DNA of 64,000 bases, from the NCBI RefSeq assembly GCF_017696085.1, contig NZ_JAAORH010000001.1:310001-374000 (forward strand), in the 5' to 3' direction. The notes beneath the pieces are model-generated. The model made no database searches. It saw nothing but the letters and a program-made list of their open reading frames with translations, and was not told where the DNA came from. Both the position numbers and the translations under genes were made by a program. Position 1 is the first letter of the stretch. Each line of letters starts with the position of its first letter. Positions 56,713 to 64,000 of the stretch are shown piece by piece. This DNA comes from Prochlorococcus marinus XMU1410 (GTDB lineage Bacteria > Cyanobacteriota > Cyanobacteriia > PCC-6307 > Cyanobiaceae).

Positions 56713-57876
56713 TCAGAATTTATTTAAAGCAAATAAAATGTCCGAGATTAAATCGTTTGTATCTTCACATCCAATTGATAATCTGACAAGAGCATCATCT
56801 ATCCCTAGTAGATTTTTTGTTTTGTCATTAACAGAAGCATGAGTCATCGTTGCAGGGTGACAAATTAAACTTTCAACTCCTCCAAGGCTCTCTGCTAGAG
56901 AGAAATATTTGAGAGATTTGCAAAATTTAAAAGTATCCTCTTTATTTAAATCTAATTTTAGGGTGATCATTGAACCTCCAGATTTCATTTGCGATTTTGC
57001 TAAGTTAAATTGCGGATGTTCTTGATTAAAAGGGTAAATAACTTTACTAATAATTTTATGATTACCTAATTCTTCAGAAATAAATTCTGCACTTTTAGTT
57101 TGTTGTTCGATTCTTAAAGGAAGAGTTTTTACTCCTCTCGTAATGAGCCAACTATCAAAAGGAGATGGTTGAAGCCCGAGAGCTTTTTGAGAGAAAAGCA
57201 TCTTACTATTCCATCCTTCATTATTTGTCAGTACTGCTCCGCCAAGTGCGTCACTATGTCCATTAATGAATTTTGTGGTGCTTACAATCGATAGTGTTGC
57301 ACCAAGGTCCAATGGTTTTTGAATAAGCGCTGTAGAAAATGTGTTGTCTACAACTACTGGTATTTCGAGTTTATTCGCTTCATCACAAATCGCCTTAATA
57401 TTAAGTACCTTCAAAAGTGGATTAGTTGGACTTTCTAGCCATATCAAGGTTGGCTCGAAGTTTGAAATCTTTTTGATATTATTTTCGTTTGTAAAATCTG
57501 TGTATAAAACTTCTAGTCCAAATTTCTTGAAAACTTTTTCGAACATCCTCACTGTACAACCATAGAGATTTGACTCGCAGAGTATTTTGTCACCTGATTT
57601 TAGTGTTGATGAAATTGCAGTTATCGCGCTAATTCCAGATCCAAAAACTGTACAGTATTTAGAATCTTCTATTGATTTAAGGATGTTTTCTAGAATTCTA
57701 AAGTTTGGATTGCCTGATCTGGTGTAGTCGAAATTATCTTTATTTCCATGTTTGAAAGTAGATGTAGAAAAAATAGGAGGCATAACGCATCCAGTTTCTT
57801 CTGCAAATGTTTCCCCATGGTGAATAGATAAGGTCTTAAAACCTGGCTTTTTTATATTATTTTCCTTATTTCCCAT
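56713..57876 (-). CDS. metB: Cystathionine gamma-synthase/lyase family enzyme
   Basis: 387 residues, normal for the family. Motifs: PPIFSTSTFKHGNKDNFDYT (with the substrate Tyr), SGISAITAISSTLKSGDKIL, and the PLP lysine in VSTTKFINGHSDALGGAV. The end VRLSIGCEDTNDLISDI is typical. Substrate specificity between O-acyl-homoserine and cystathionine cannot be decided by sequence reading alone. It heads the metB - PLP enzyme - cysK cluster. Confidence 0.88.
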   Translation of the reverse strand: MGNKENNIKKPGFKTLSIHHGETFAEETGCVMPPIFSTSTFKHGNKDNFDYTRSGNPNFRILENILKSIEDSKYCTVFGSGISAITAISSTLKSGDKILCESNLYGCTVRMFEKVFKKFGLEVLYTDFTNENNIKKISNFEPTLIWLESPTNPLLKVLNIKAICDEANKLEIPVVVDNTFSTALIQKPLDLGATLSIVSTTKFINGHSDALGGAVLTNNEGWNSKMLFSQKALGLQPSPFDSWLITRGVKTLPLRIEQQTKSAEFISEELGNHKIISKVIYPFNQEHPQFNLAKSQMKSGGSMITLKLDLNKEDTFKFCKSLKYFSLAESLGGVESLICHPATMTHASVNDKTKNLLGIDDALVRLSIGCEDTNDLISDILFALNKF

Positions 57877-57899
57877 TATTTTTAAAAATAAGAATTAAA

Positions 57900-57929
57900 T
57901 TAAATCTCTCATTTTAATGAGAGATTTAA
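57900..57929. terminator. Terminator between rpsD and metB
   Basis: TTAAATCTCTCATT / AATGAGAGATTTAA give a 13- to 14-bp stem with a tiny loop. It lies just past the rpsD stop and before the metB start, so it likely ends the rpsD transcript. The minus-strand T run downstream is interrupted. Confidence 0.65.
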
Positions 57930-57949
57930 TAATCCAAAGAAAAGTAGTA

Positions 57950-58558
57950 TTAAACTTTTCTTGAATAATATTCAACAACTAGTAGTTCGTTTATTTCAAG
58001 AGCCACCCACTCTCTATCGCATTTCCCATTTATTTTTCCCGTTAATTTAGGCTTGTCTAAATCAAGATGAGGTGGGACATTTGCTAAGCCAGGGAATTCT
58101 ATATTACCTTCTACAAGTTTTTTACTTGCTTTGTTTTCTTTAATTCCGATTACATCGCCTGATTTGCATTGATAACCAGCAATGTCAAGAACCTTTCCAT
58201 TAACGGTTACATGGCCATGATTTACTAATTGTCTTGAGCCTGGAATGGTACCTCCAAAACCTAATCTAAAACAAACATTATCAAGTCTGTTTTCTAAAAG
58301 TCTTAGTAGGTTAGTACCTGTAGATCCTTCTTGAGCTCTAGCTTTTTTCACATAACGTACTAGTTGTTTTTCGGAAACTCCATAATTAAATCTAAGTTTC
58401 TGCTTTTCTTCTAGACGAATTGCATATTCTGATCGCTTGCGACGGGCTTGGCCGTGCTGACCTGGAGGATTAGACTTCTTTGAAGCTTTCCTGGTGAGAC
58501 CTGGTAGTTCTCCCAAGCGACGCGTAACCCTTAATCTGGGGCCGCGGTATCTTGACAT
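57950..58558 (-). CDS. rpsD: 30S ribosomal protein S4
   Basis: Small-subunit assembly protein that binds 16S rRNA. 202 residues: [20 protein letters not shown], the S4 RNA-binding domain [40 protein letters not shown], and the end [17 protein letters not shown]. Single copy, transcribed alone. Divergent from yidD. Confidence 0.97.
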   Translation of the reverse strand: MSRYRGPRLRVTRRLGELPGLTRKASKKSNPPGQHGQARRKRSEYAIRLEEKQKLRFNYGVSEKQLVRYVKKARAQEGSTGTNLLRLLENRLDNVCFRLGFGGTIPGSRQLVNHGHVTVNGKVLDIAGYQCKSGDVIGIKENKASKKLVEGNIEFPGLANVPPHLDLDKPKLTGKINGKCDREWVALEINELLVVEYYSRKV

Positions 58559-58653
58559 AATTTTAAATTAAATAGAAAATTGCAATAAATTGGATAATTG
58601 ATTAAATTCAATTAAACTAATTACTACTGGAAATATCATTTTACATCATTAAA

Positions 58654-58890
58654 GTGTTCAAAACTATTAATCAATCAATTACTTCTATACTTCTTTTTAT
58701 GATTTCGTTTTATCAAAAGTGGTTTTCTCCTTTTTTTGGACCAAGATGCAGATTTATTCCAAGTTGCAGCTCTTATGGATATGAGGCAATTACTAGACAT
58801 GGTCCTTGGAAGGGAGGGTGGTTAACTTTAAAAAGATTAAGCAGATGTCATCCTTTAACTCCCTGTGGATGTGACCCTGTGCCTGACTAA
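58654..58890 (+). CDS. yidD: Membrane protein insertion efficiency factor YidD
   Basis: Small membrane-associated protein acting with YidC insertase. 78 residues from GTG. The family core is [20 protein letters not shown], then [20 protein letters not shown] and [20 protein letters not shown]. All conserved cysteines are present. The glutaredoxin-like gene starts 4 bases after its stop. Confidence 0.94.
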   Translation: MFKTINQSITSILLFMISFYQKWFSPFFGPRCRFIPSCSSYGYEAITRHGPWKGGWLTLKRLSRCHPLTPCGCDPVPD

Positions 58891-58894
58891 ATGA

Positions 58895-59197
58895 ATGAAA
58901 ATATTTGTTTTTGTTAGGCAGGGATGTTGCCTTTGTGATTCATTAAAAAACAAACTGGCAAAAATAAATCTTAATGAGTTATTCCCTAATCTAGAGGAGC
59001 TTAAAGAAATTGATATTGATAGGGTCGATTTATACAAAGATAAATATAAAAAATATGATTATGAAGTACCTGTTATTGCTGTTGAAGGAATTAGGTCAGA
59101 GGAGATTATAGAATTGCCTCGCATTTCTCCAAGATTAAAAGATGATCAATTAAAGAATTGGTTTCAAAAAAATATCAGTACCATTCTGGAGAAATAA
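58895..59197 (+). CDS. Glutaredoxin-like protein (DUF836 type)
   Basis: 100 residues with a thioredoxin fold. The redox motif is FVRQGCCLCDSLKNKL at the N-terminus (CxxC spaced Cys11-Cys14). KYDYEVPVIAVEGIR is the cis-Pro strand. It probably reduces disulfides or acts in thiol balance; the partner is unknown. It lies between yidD and murE on the same strand. Confidence 0.85.
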   Translation: MKIFVFVRQGCCLCDSLKNKLAKINLNELFPNLEELKEIDIDRVDLYKDKYKKYDYEVPVIAVEGIRSEEIIELPRISPRLKDDQLKNWFQKNISTILEK

Positions 59198-59206
59198 TTT
59201 TTTTAT

Positions 59207-60751
59207 ATGAGATCTATAAAATTATTTAAACTTTTAGATTTGGTAGGAATTATTCCTTCATCAAATCTTATCGATCAAGAAATCAATAATATTTCTTTTA
59301 ACTCTAAAGAAGTACAAAAAGGAACTTTATTTTTAGGAATGCCTGGTTTAAATGTTGATGGAGGAAAATTTTGTATTGAGGCAATTGAAAATGGCGCAGA
59401 GGCCGCCATTATTGGCACTGCTGCAAAACAGAAAATTGGAACTATTGATCGAGAAAGGATTTTGGTTATTGATGATAATTTAGATTATATTTTTGGTCAA
59501 ATAGTCGCTGAGTTTTGGAATAGGCCTTCAAGAAAACTTAAACTTATTGGTGTTACGGGTACAAATGGAAAAACAACGATTACTTTTTTATTGGAATATC
59601 TTTTAAAAAAATTAGGAAAAAAAACTGCATTATTTGGGACCTTATTCAATAGATGGCCTGGCTACTCTGAAGTTGCTTCTCATACAACTGATTTCGCTGA
59701 TAAACTTCAAAAGAAATTAAATGCTGCTGTTGAGGCAGAATCTGAATTCGCGATATTGGAGGTAAGTTCACATTCTATTGCTCAAAACAGGATATCAGGC
59801 TGCGAATTTGAGGCGGCTATTTTTACTAATTTAACTCAAGATCATCTTGATTATCACTCAGATATGGAATCTTATTTTCAAACAAAAAGAAAATTATTTT
59901 TCCCACCTTACTTAATAGAAAAGGATGGAATTTCTGTATTAAATCACGATGACCCTTGGATATCTAAATTATCGTCTGATCTTAAGAAAGGATCTTCATT
60001 AGTCTCGACAAAGGTTACTGACAGTGAATTTGAAAATGATGATTTTTTTTTCGTAACAGATAAAAAATTTTCTGAAAATGGCTCAACCTGCATTTTTCAT
60101 ACACCCAAGGAAAAAATTAAACTTTTTGTTCCACTTGTTGGTGAATTTAATTTAATGAATGCGATTCAAACAATAACAATTTTGTATAAACTTAATTTCT
60201 CTTTACAAGATTTATCAAAGTTAATAAAATCTTTTCCTGGCGCTCCTGGGCGAATGGAGAAAATAGAAATTGATAATGATGACGTTTCAAGATCACTTCC
60301 AACAGTAATTGTTGATTATGCCCACACGCCTGATGGATTAAAAAAAGTTTTGCAATCAATTAAAAAACTTTGTACGGGGAAACTCATAACTGTTTTTGGC
60401 TGTGGTGGAGATCGAGATTGTAGTAAAAGGCCTTTAATGGGATCAATAGCTGAAGAGTTTTCTGATCAACTTTTTATAACATCAGATAATCCAAGATCAG
60501 AAGAACCGCAAAAGATAGTAAATGATATTTTGATGGGTATCAAAAAAAGAGAAAAAATAACAATTGAGATTGATAGATTTAAAGCAATAAATGAATCTAT
60601 TAAATTTGCCAATAAAGCAGATATTGTTTTAATTGCAGGAAAAGGACATGAAGACTACCAAATTCTCAATGATAAAGTTATTAATTTTGATGATAGAAAA
60701 ATAGCTTATAAATTATTAAAAGAAAAAAGTAATCTCAATAAAATTTCCTAA
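59207..60751 (+). CDS. murE: UDP-MurNAc-L-Ala-D-Glu:meso-diaminopimelate ligase
   Basis: Adds meso-DAP to the peptidoglycan precursor. 514 residues: N-terminal binding domain (EINNISFNSKEVQKGTLFLG), ATP loop LIGVTGTNGKTTITFLLEYL, and the central motif FTNLTQDHLDYHSDMESYF with VIVDYAHTPDGLKKVLQSI. The TSDNPRSEEPQKIV segment contains the DNPR motif that marks meso-DAP specificity. Follows the glutaredoxin-like gene by 9 bases. Confidence 0.96.
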   Translation: MRSIKLFKLLDLVGIIPSSNLIDQEINNISFNSKEVQKGTLFLGMPGLNVDGGKFCIEAIENGAEAAIIGTAAKQKIGTIDRERILVIDDNLDYIFGQIVAEFWNRPSRKLKLIGVTGTNGKTTITFLLEYLLKKLGKKTALFGTLFNRWPGYSEVASHTTDFADKLQKKLNAAVEAESEFAILEVSSHSIAQNRISGCEFEAAIFTNLTQDHLDYHSDMESYFQTKRKLFFPPYLIEKDGISVLNHDDPWISKLSSDLKKGSSLVSTKVTDSEFENDDFFFVTDKKFSENGSTCIFHTPKEKIKLFVPLVGEFNLMNAIQTITILYKLNFSLQDLSKLIKSFPGAPGRMEKIEIDNDDVSRSLPTVIVDYAHTPDGLKKVLQSIKKLCTGKLITVFGCGGDRDCSKRPLMGSIAEEFSDQLFITSDNPRSEEPQKIVNDILMGIKKREKITIEIDRFKAINESIKFANKADIVLIAGKGHEDYQILNDKVINFDDRKIAYKLLKEKSNLNKIS

Positions 60752-60822
60752 TCAAATAAGAAAGATCTTTACGCAAATCACAAGAAAAGTTTCTTAGAAT
60801 CAATGGAGTTATTTTTGATAAA

Positions 60823-61527
60823 ATGAAAGGCTTAGCCTTAGTTGTAGGCGCAGGTGGAATTGGAACGCAAATAGCTAAAGATCTGAGTGAAAGTGAAAAA
60901 GATTTAGATGTTGTTTTGTGTGGAAGAAAAAGTGAATTTAATTCTTTTTGGGAATTAGATATAGAGGATTCTCAATCCCTTTTGCAGTTGAAAAATAAAA
61001 TATCAAATCATTCTTCAAAATTAAGATTAGTCATTAACGCTACAGGGAGACTTCATAGTGATACTCTTCAACCAGAAAAAAGATTACAACATCTTGATAA
61101 AAAAAATATGATTGAAAGTTTTTCAATAAATGCCTTTTCTCCTATTTTGTTAGCTAAAACTATTGAAGAATTCATACCAAAAGATCTTAATTTTAATTTT
61201 GCAAGTCTAAGTGCAAGAGTGGGAAGCATTGGAGATAATCAAACTGGAGGTTGGTATTCATATAGAGCTGCAAAATCTGCCCAAAATCAGTTTTTTAAAT
61301 CTTTAAGTATTGAGTGGGGTAGACGTTTCCCAAAGGCTACTATCACATTGCTTCATCCAGGAACAGTAGATACTAATTTATCTAGACCTTTTCATAAATT
61401 TGTTCCAGAACATAAATTATTTAGTAAAGAAAAATCCTCTCAATTCTTGATCAATATTATTAAAAATCAAACTCCAGAATCTACAGGAAAATTTATTGCA
61501 TGGGACAACTCGGAGATACCTTGGTAA
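60823..61527 (+). CDS. Short-chain dehydrogenase/reductase family protein
   Basis: 234 residues, Rossmann fold. The nucleotide motif is ALVVGAGGIGTQIAKDL, and the active site has FASLSARVGSIGDNQTGGWY followed by SYRAAKSAQNQF (YxxxK with a Ser upstream). The PG motif is LLHPGTVDTNLSRPF. The substrate is unknown. It converges with the class V aminotransferase, 27 bases apart. Confidence 0.88.
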   Translation: MKGLALVVGAGGIGTQIAKDLSESEKDLDVVLCGRKSEFNSFWELDIEDSQSLLQLKNKISNHSSKLRLVINATGRLHSDTLQPEKRLQHLDKKNMIESFSINAFSPILLAKTIEEFIPKDLNFNFASLSARVGSIGDNQTGGWYSYRAAKSAQNQFFKSLSIEWGRRFPKATITLLHPGTVDTNLSRPFHKFVPEHKLFSKEKSSQFLINIIKNQTPESTGKFIAWDNSEIPW

Positions 61528-61554
61528 ACTAAATTTTTTTTTATCAATAGATCT

Positions 61555-62730
61555 TTAAGTCAATATTTTTTTTATTTCTCCAGCTAGTAAATCAATCTCA
61601 GCCTCTGTAGTAATTTGATGTACGCATGCTCTAAACCATTTTGGATCTTCTAAAACTCTAATCCAAATTTTCTTTTCTCCCAGTTTCTTTACAAATTTAT
61701 CCTTATCTTTAATATTTTCGATATTAAAACTAACAATCCCATTTAAATATTTTTTTTCTAAAACTAATTCAACACCCTTTGATTGATTTAATTCATCCCA
61801 AAGTTTTCCACTTAATTTTTTGATATTTTTGTTTTTTTCTTTTTCATGGCAGTCTTTATCCAAAAGATCTAAAGAATTGCGCAGCCCAGCAAGTAAAGGA
61901 ATACAAGAGGTAGCTATTTCAAATTTCCTTGCATCATCATGAAAAAGATTATCTGAAGGCTCATAAATGCCTTGTTCTTTTTTTAATGATTTCCAACCAA
62001 TTATTGTTGGATCTGTTTCATGAATAAATTTATCTGAGACATAAATGGCTCCAAGTCCTTCTGGTCCACATGCCCATTTATGAGAAGTAATTGAATATAA
62101 ATCAGAATAAAAAACTTCCTTTTCAATATTTATGTGCCCAAAGGTTTGAGCACCATCAACAAGTAAATAAGAATCTTCTCGATTATTTTTTAATTCGATA
62201 GAAATTTTTTTTAAAGGAATTTTATATCCAAAGTTCCATAAGATATGAGAAATAATTAGGATCTTAGTCTTACTATTTAGATTTTTCAAAATCTCTGAAA
62301 TTATATTTTCGTCGTTTAGATTTTTAATTTTTTGGATGGGCAAAATTTTGAATATTAATTTATTTCTTCTGCAAAATTCTCGACTTGCAGCCACTACTCC
62401 AGGATGTTCACAGTCACTTATTAACAACTCTTCTCCCTCTTCTACTTTTATTCCCCAAAAGGGCAAAATCATACCGGAAGAGATATTTTCGGTAAAAGCT
62501 ACATTCTTTGAATTAACACCTAATTTTTGCGCAATGATTCTTTTTGTGGTCAATATTTCTTTGTAAATAAATGGCCACATATCATTGGTAAATGGTCCTA
62601 AATCTTGGATAATTTCCCAAGTTTTAACTATTGCTTCTAGAGAAGATTTTGGTAGTGGTCCTTGACCTCCATAGTTGAAATAGTACTTATTTTTTAATGC
62701 GGGTATTTGATCTCTTAGATTATTTCTCAT
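61555..62730 (-). CDS. Class V aminotransferase-fold protein (cysteine desulfurase-like)
   Basis: 391 residues, PLP-dependent. Motifs: NYGGQGPLPKSSLEAIVKTW, FTENISSGMILPFWGIKVEE, VDGAQTFGHINIEKEV and the PLP lysine in SITSHKWACGPEGLGAIYVS. It is closest in feel to SufS/Csd-like or isopenicillin-N-epimerase-like proteins. The SufS-type active-site Cys loop is not clearly present, so the desulfurase role is uncertain. Upstream lies the ArsM-like gene on the same strand. Confidence 0.85.
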   Translation of the reverse strand: MRNNLRDQIPALKNKYYFNYGGQGPLPKSSLEAIVKTWEIIQDLGPFTNDMWPFIYKEILTTKRIIAQKLGVNSKNVAFTENISSGMILPFWGIKVEEGEELLISDCEHPGVVAASREFCRRNKLIFKILPIQKIKNLNDENIISEILKNLNSKTKILIISHILWNFGYKIPLKKISIELKNNREDSYLLVDGAQTFGHINIEKEVFYSDLYSITSHKWACGPEGLGAIYVSDKFIHETDPTIIGWKSLKKEQGIYEPSDNLFHDDARKFEIATSCIPLLAGLRNSLDLLDKDCHEKEKNKNIKKLSGKLWDELNQSKGVELVLEKKYLNGIVSFNIENIKDKDKFVKKLGEKKIWIRVLEDPKWFRACVHQITTEAEIDLLAGEIKKILT

Positions 62731-62766
62731 GGAAATTTATATTATATTTTCAACTGTTGAATTTTT

Positions 62767-63561
62767 TTAAATATTGCCCACTAAAGTTACTGTTCTAAAT
62801 TCAATATCCTCAATTACTTTCCAAGGTTCAACACTCCTTTCTGCAAATTTTAAATTTTTAAATCCTAGTTCTTTAAAGTCACTTATAAACTCTGGCTCAT
62901 ACCATGCTCCACTAATACATCCTGTCCATAAATCATGATCATTTTGCAATCTTAAAGGAACTTTTTTGTTAGATACGATATCGCTAATTGCAATTCTTCC
63001 ATTATCTTTTAAAACTCTTTTTATGTTATTTAGAAGGTTATTTCTAGACTCTGGACTTACTAAGTTTAAAACGCAATTACTTAAAATAATATCAACTGAT
63101 TTATCTGCGATTAATGGATTTAAATCTTTATCTAATTCATCAAGTTTTTCAATTGAACCTTCTAGAAATTTTGTATTGTTGAAACCTATATTTTTTGTAA
63201 CTTCTAAAGAGGCTGATCTTGATAAAGAAAGCATGTCAGGATTCTGATCAACTCCAATAACTTTCCCTTCTTTCCCAACAATTTGGGCACAAATGAAAGC
63301 ATTTTTGCCGCTACCACTTCCAAGATCTAAAACAATATCATTTTTTCGAACATATTTTGTTGGATCACCACATCCATAGTCCCTTTCTATAACCTCTTGA
63401 GGAATTGCTTCAAGTAAAACGGGATTAAACCCAACTGGTGTACAAAGACAACTTTCTTTTTCTTGTGCTGCTGAGCCATATCTTTCTTGAATTGCATCTT
63501 TATGATCGAATTGATTAGGTGCTTTATTTGATGTGTTTGTATTACAGCAACTTTCAGACAT
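62767..63561 (-). CDS. ArsM-like SAM-dependent methyltransferase
   Basis: 264 residues. SAM motif IVLDLGSGSGKNAFICAQIV, then GVDQNPDMLSLSRSASLEV. The arsenite methyltransferase hallmarks are present: the Cys near the N-terminus (ESCLCTPVGF, Cys38/40; YGCGDPTKYV, Cys64), SNCVLNLVSPESR with a third Cys, and TGCISGAWYEPEF with a fourth. An N-terminal pair Cys5-Cys6 is additional. It would methylate As(III); related methyltransferases of other substrates exist. Stop is 36 bases from the next start. Confidence 0.78.
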   Translation of the reverse strand: MSESCCNTNTSNKAPNQFDHKDAIQERYGSAAQEKESCLCTPVGFNPVLLEAIPQEVIERDYGCGDPTKYVRKNDIVLDLGSGSGKNAFICAQIVGKEGKVIGVDQNPDMLSLSRSASLEVTKNIGFNNTKFLEGSIEKLDELDKDLNPLIADKSVDIILSNCVLNLVSPESRNNLLNNIKRVLKDNGRIAISDIVSNKKVPLRLQNDHDLWTGCISGAWYEPEFISDFKELGFKNLKFAERSVEPWKVIEDIEFRTVTLVGNI

Positions 63562-63592
63562 ATTTTTATAAAGGACTCCTGATAAATATAGC

Positions 63593-63620
63593 CAAAAAAA
63601 AGCCCCTGAAGAAGGGGCTT
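63593..63620 (-). terminator. Rho-independent terminator of the DUF4278 gene
   Basis: AAGCCCC / GGGGCTT with loop TTCTTCA (minus strand) and a run of eight T follows. It lies 19 bases past the stop of the DUF4278 gene and before the start of the ArsM-like gene. Confidence 0.88.
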
Positions 63621-63638
63621 TTAATTTGTTAAATTAAA

Positions 63639-63812
63639 TTATTTAGTGTAATTAACACCTCTGTAATTTAATTCTGCTTTTTCATTACTAGAAGAAGCGT
63701 CATCCATTCTGTTGGTGTATACGTTTCTTCTGTAGGTAAGTTCAACAAGTTGCTTTTTAGCAGCTTCTTTGTTTTGAACGTAGTTTTTACCTCTGTAAGT
63801 TAAAGTAGTCAT
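63639..63812 (-). CDS. DUF4278-type small protein (57 aa)
   Basis: MTTLTYRGKNYVQNKEAAKK, then QLVELTYRRNVYTNRMDDAS and ELNYRGVNYTK. Three repeats of a TYRG/YRRxxY motif mark DUF4278, found in cyanobacteria. A longer start at 63848 is unlikely because it adds residues the family lacks. Function unknown. It has its own terminator and a possible NtcA-like palindrome upstream. Confidence 0.82.
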   Translation of the reverse strand: MTTLTYRGKNYVQNKEAAKKQLVELTYRRNVYTNRMDDASSSNEKAELNYRGVNYTK

Positions 63813-63848
63813 GTTTCGATGTGACAACACGGCCATCCCCCGTTCCAT

Positions 63849-64000
63849 GGTATGACTCGAACTGCGCCCTCAAACGAGGGTGAACGAAAAAGTAGCAATT
63901 GCTACCAAATAATTATAAGCGTATTTTTAACTGCGTGTCTAGCTTTTACAAATAGAAACGAAGATTTAATGTTTTTTTAATTATTATCTTAGGTAAATTT
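63849..64000. other. Unassigned right-edge sequence
   Basis: Besides the palindrome at 63892-63905, it holds a short GC-rich hairpin CCCTC-AAAC-GAGGG (about 63867-63880). This could be the leader of the DUF4278 gene. No coding frame was recognised. Confidence 0.4.
63892..63905. promoter_or_regulatory. Perfect palindrome GTAGCAATTGCTAC matching the NtcA box pattern
   Basis: GTA-N8-TAC fits the NtcA consensus, and the 14-bp palindrome is perfect. On the plus strand TATTTT follows 16 bases later and no -10 sits at the usual 22-base spacing. On the minus strand it lies 80 bases upstream of the DUF4278 start. It could be chance or belong to a gene beyond the window. Confidence 0.35.

Overview
The window is chromosomal DNA of a marine picocyanobacterium, almost certainly a high-light-adapted Prochlorococcus. 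The protein genes are very AT-rich while the single rRNA operon is much higher in GC. Genes are packed with short spacers. Oxygenic photosynthesis genes are present (petB, petD, psaE, crtH, a plastoquinol terminal oxidase, a high-light-inducible-type peptide), as are cyanobacterial regulators (pipX/pipY). Many very small proteins are of the kind seen in Prochlorococcus/marine Synechococcus (DUF1651-, DUF4278-, Nif11-type). No insertion sequence, prophage, integrase, CRISPR array or plasmid function was seen. The strain cannot be named from what is visible.

Layout. 0-3.7 kb: the 5' part of a C-terminal processing protease (D1 maturation type), divergent from the cytochrome b6/subunit IV pair, then a neutral invertase of the GH100 type on the minus strand. 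3.7-9.44 kb: a roughly 600-base leader, then 16S, tRNA-Ile(GAT), tRNA-Ala(TGC), 23S, 5S and a strong hairpin terminator. 9.4-13.9 kb: mutM with psaE, a LysM protein, an aldehyde dehydrogenase and a two-domain acetyltransferase. 13.9-28.5 kb: an accessory-like stretch rich in tiny genes, several under 50 codons. It also holds PTOX, a carotenoid isomerase, a TatA protein, PrxQ, an ArfB-like ribosome-rescue factor, a CPBP membrane protease, a GT2 glycosyltransferase and a probable structured non-coding RNA ending in a perfect terminator (about 28.19-28.54 kb). 28.6-34 kb: proline iminopeptidase, photolyase/cryptochrome, TenA plus ThiD (thiamin pyrimidine salvage) and a cupin. 34-37.6 kb: a second patch of small genes with three alpha/beta-barrel-sized proteins in a row, two translationally coupled micro-operons and several palindromes. 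37.6-63 kb: conserved housekeeping genes: tRNA-Thr, tRNA-Tyr, aroQ, miaE, cobI, der, an EcfT-type membrane protein, pipX-pipY, sepF, proC, a GT4 glycosyltransferase, recO, a DeoC-like protein, hpf, lipB, an acyl-activating enzyme, a YlqD-like protein, pdhC, queA, cysK with two transsulfuration-type PLP enzymes, rpsD, yidD, a glutaredoxin-like protein, murE, an SDR, a class V aminotransferase, an ArsM-like methyltransferase and a DUF4278 peptide.

How parts fit together. Electron transport and photoprotection are represented by cytochrome b6f, PsaE, PTOX, the carotenoid isomerase and the HLIP-like peptide. Nitrogen control appears as pipX-pipY, plus one sequence fitting an NtcA box near the right end. 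Sulfur amino acid metabolism is one minus-strand cluster (57.9 to 54.2 kb). Translation functions include rRNA, rpsD, hpf, der, queA, miaE and arfB. The least explained material is the structured RNA near 28.3 kb, the micro-ORFs at 14-17, 22-24, 27-28 and 36-37 kb, the catalytically altered DeoC homologue, and a start-less open frame in the rRNA leader.
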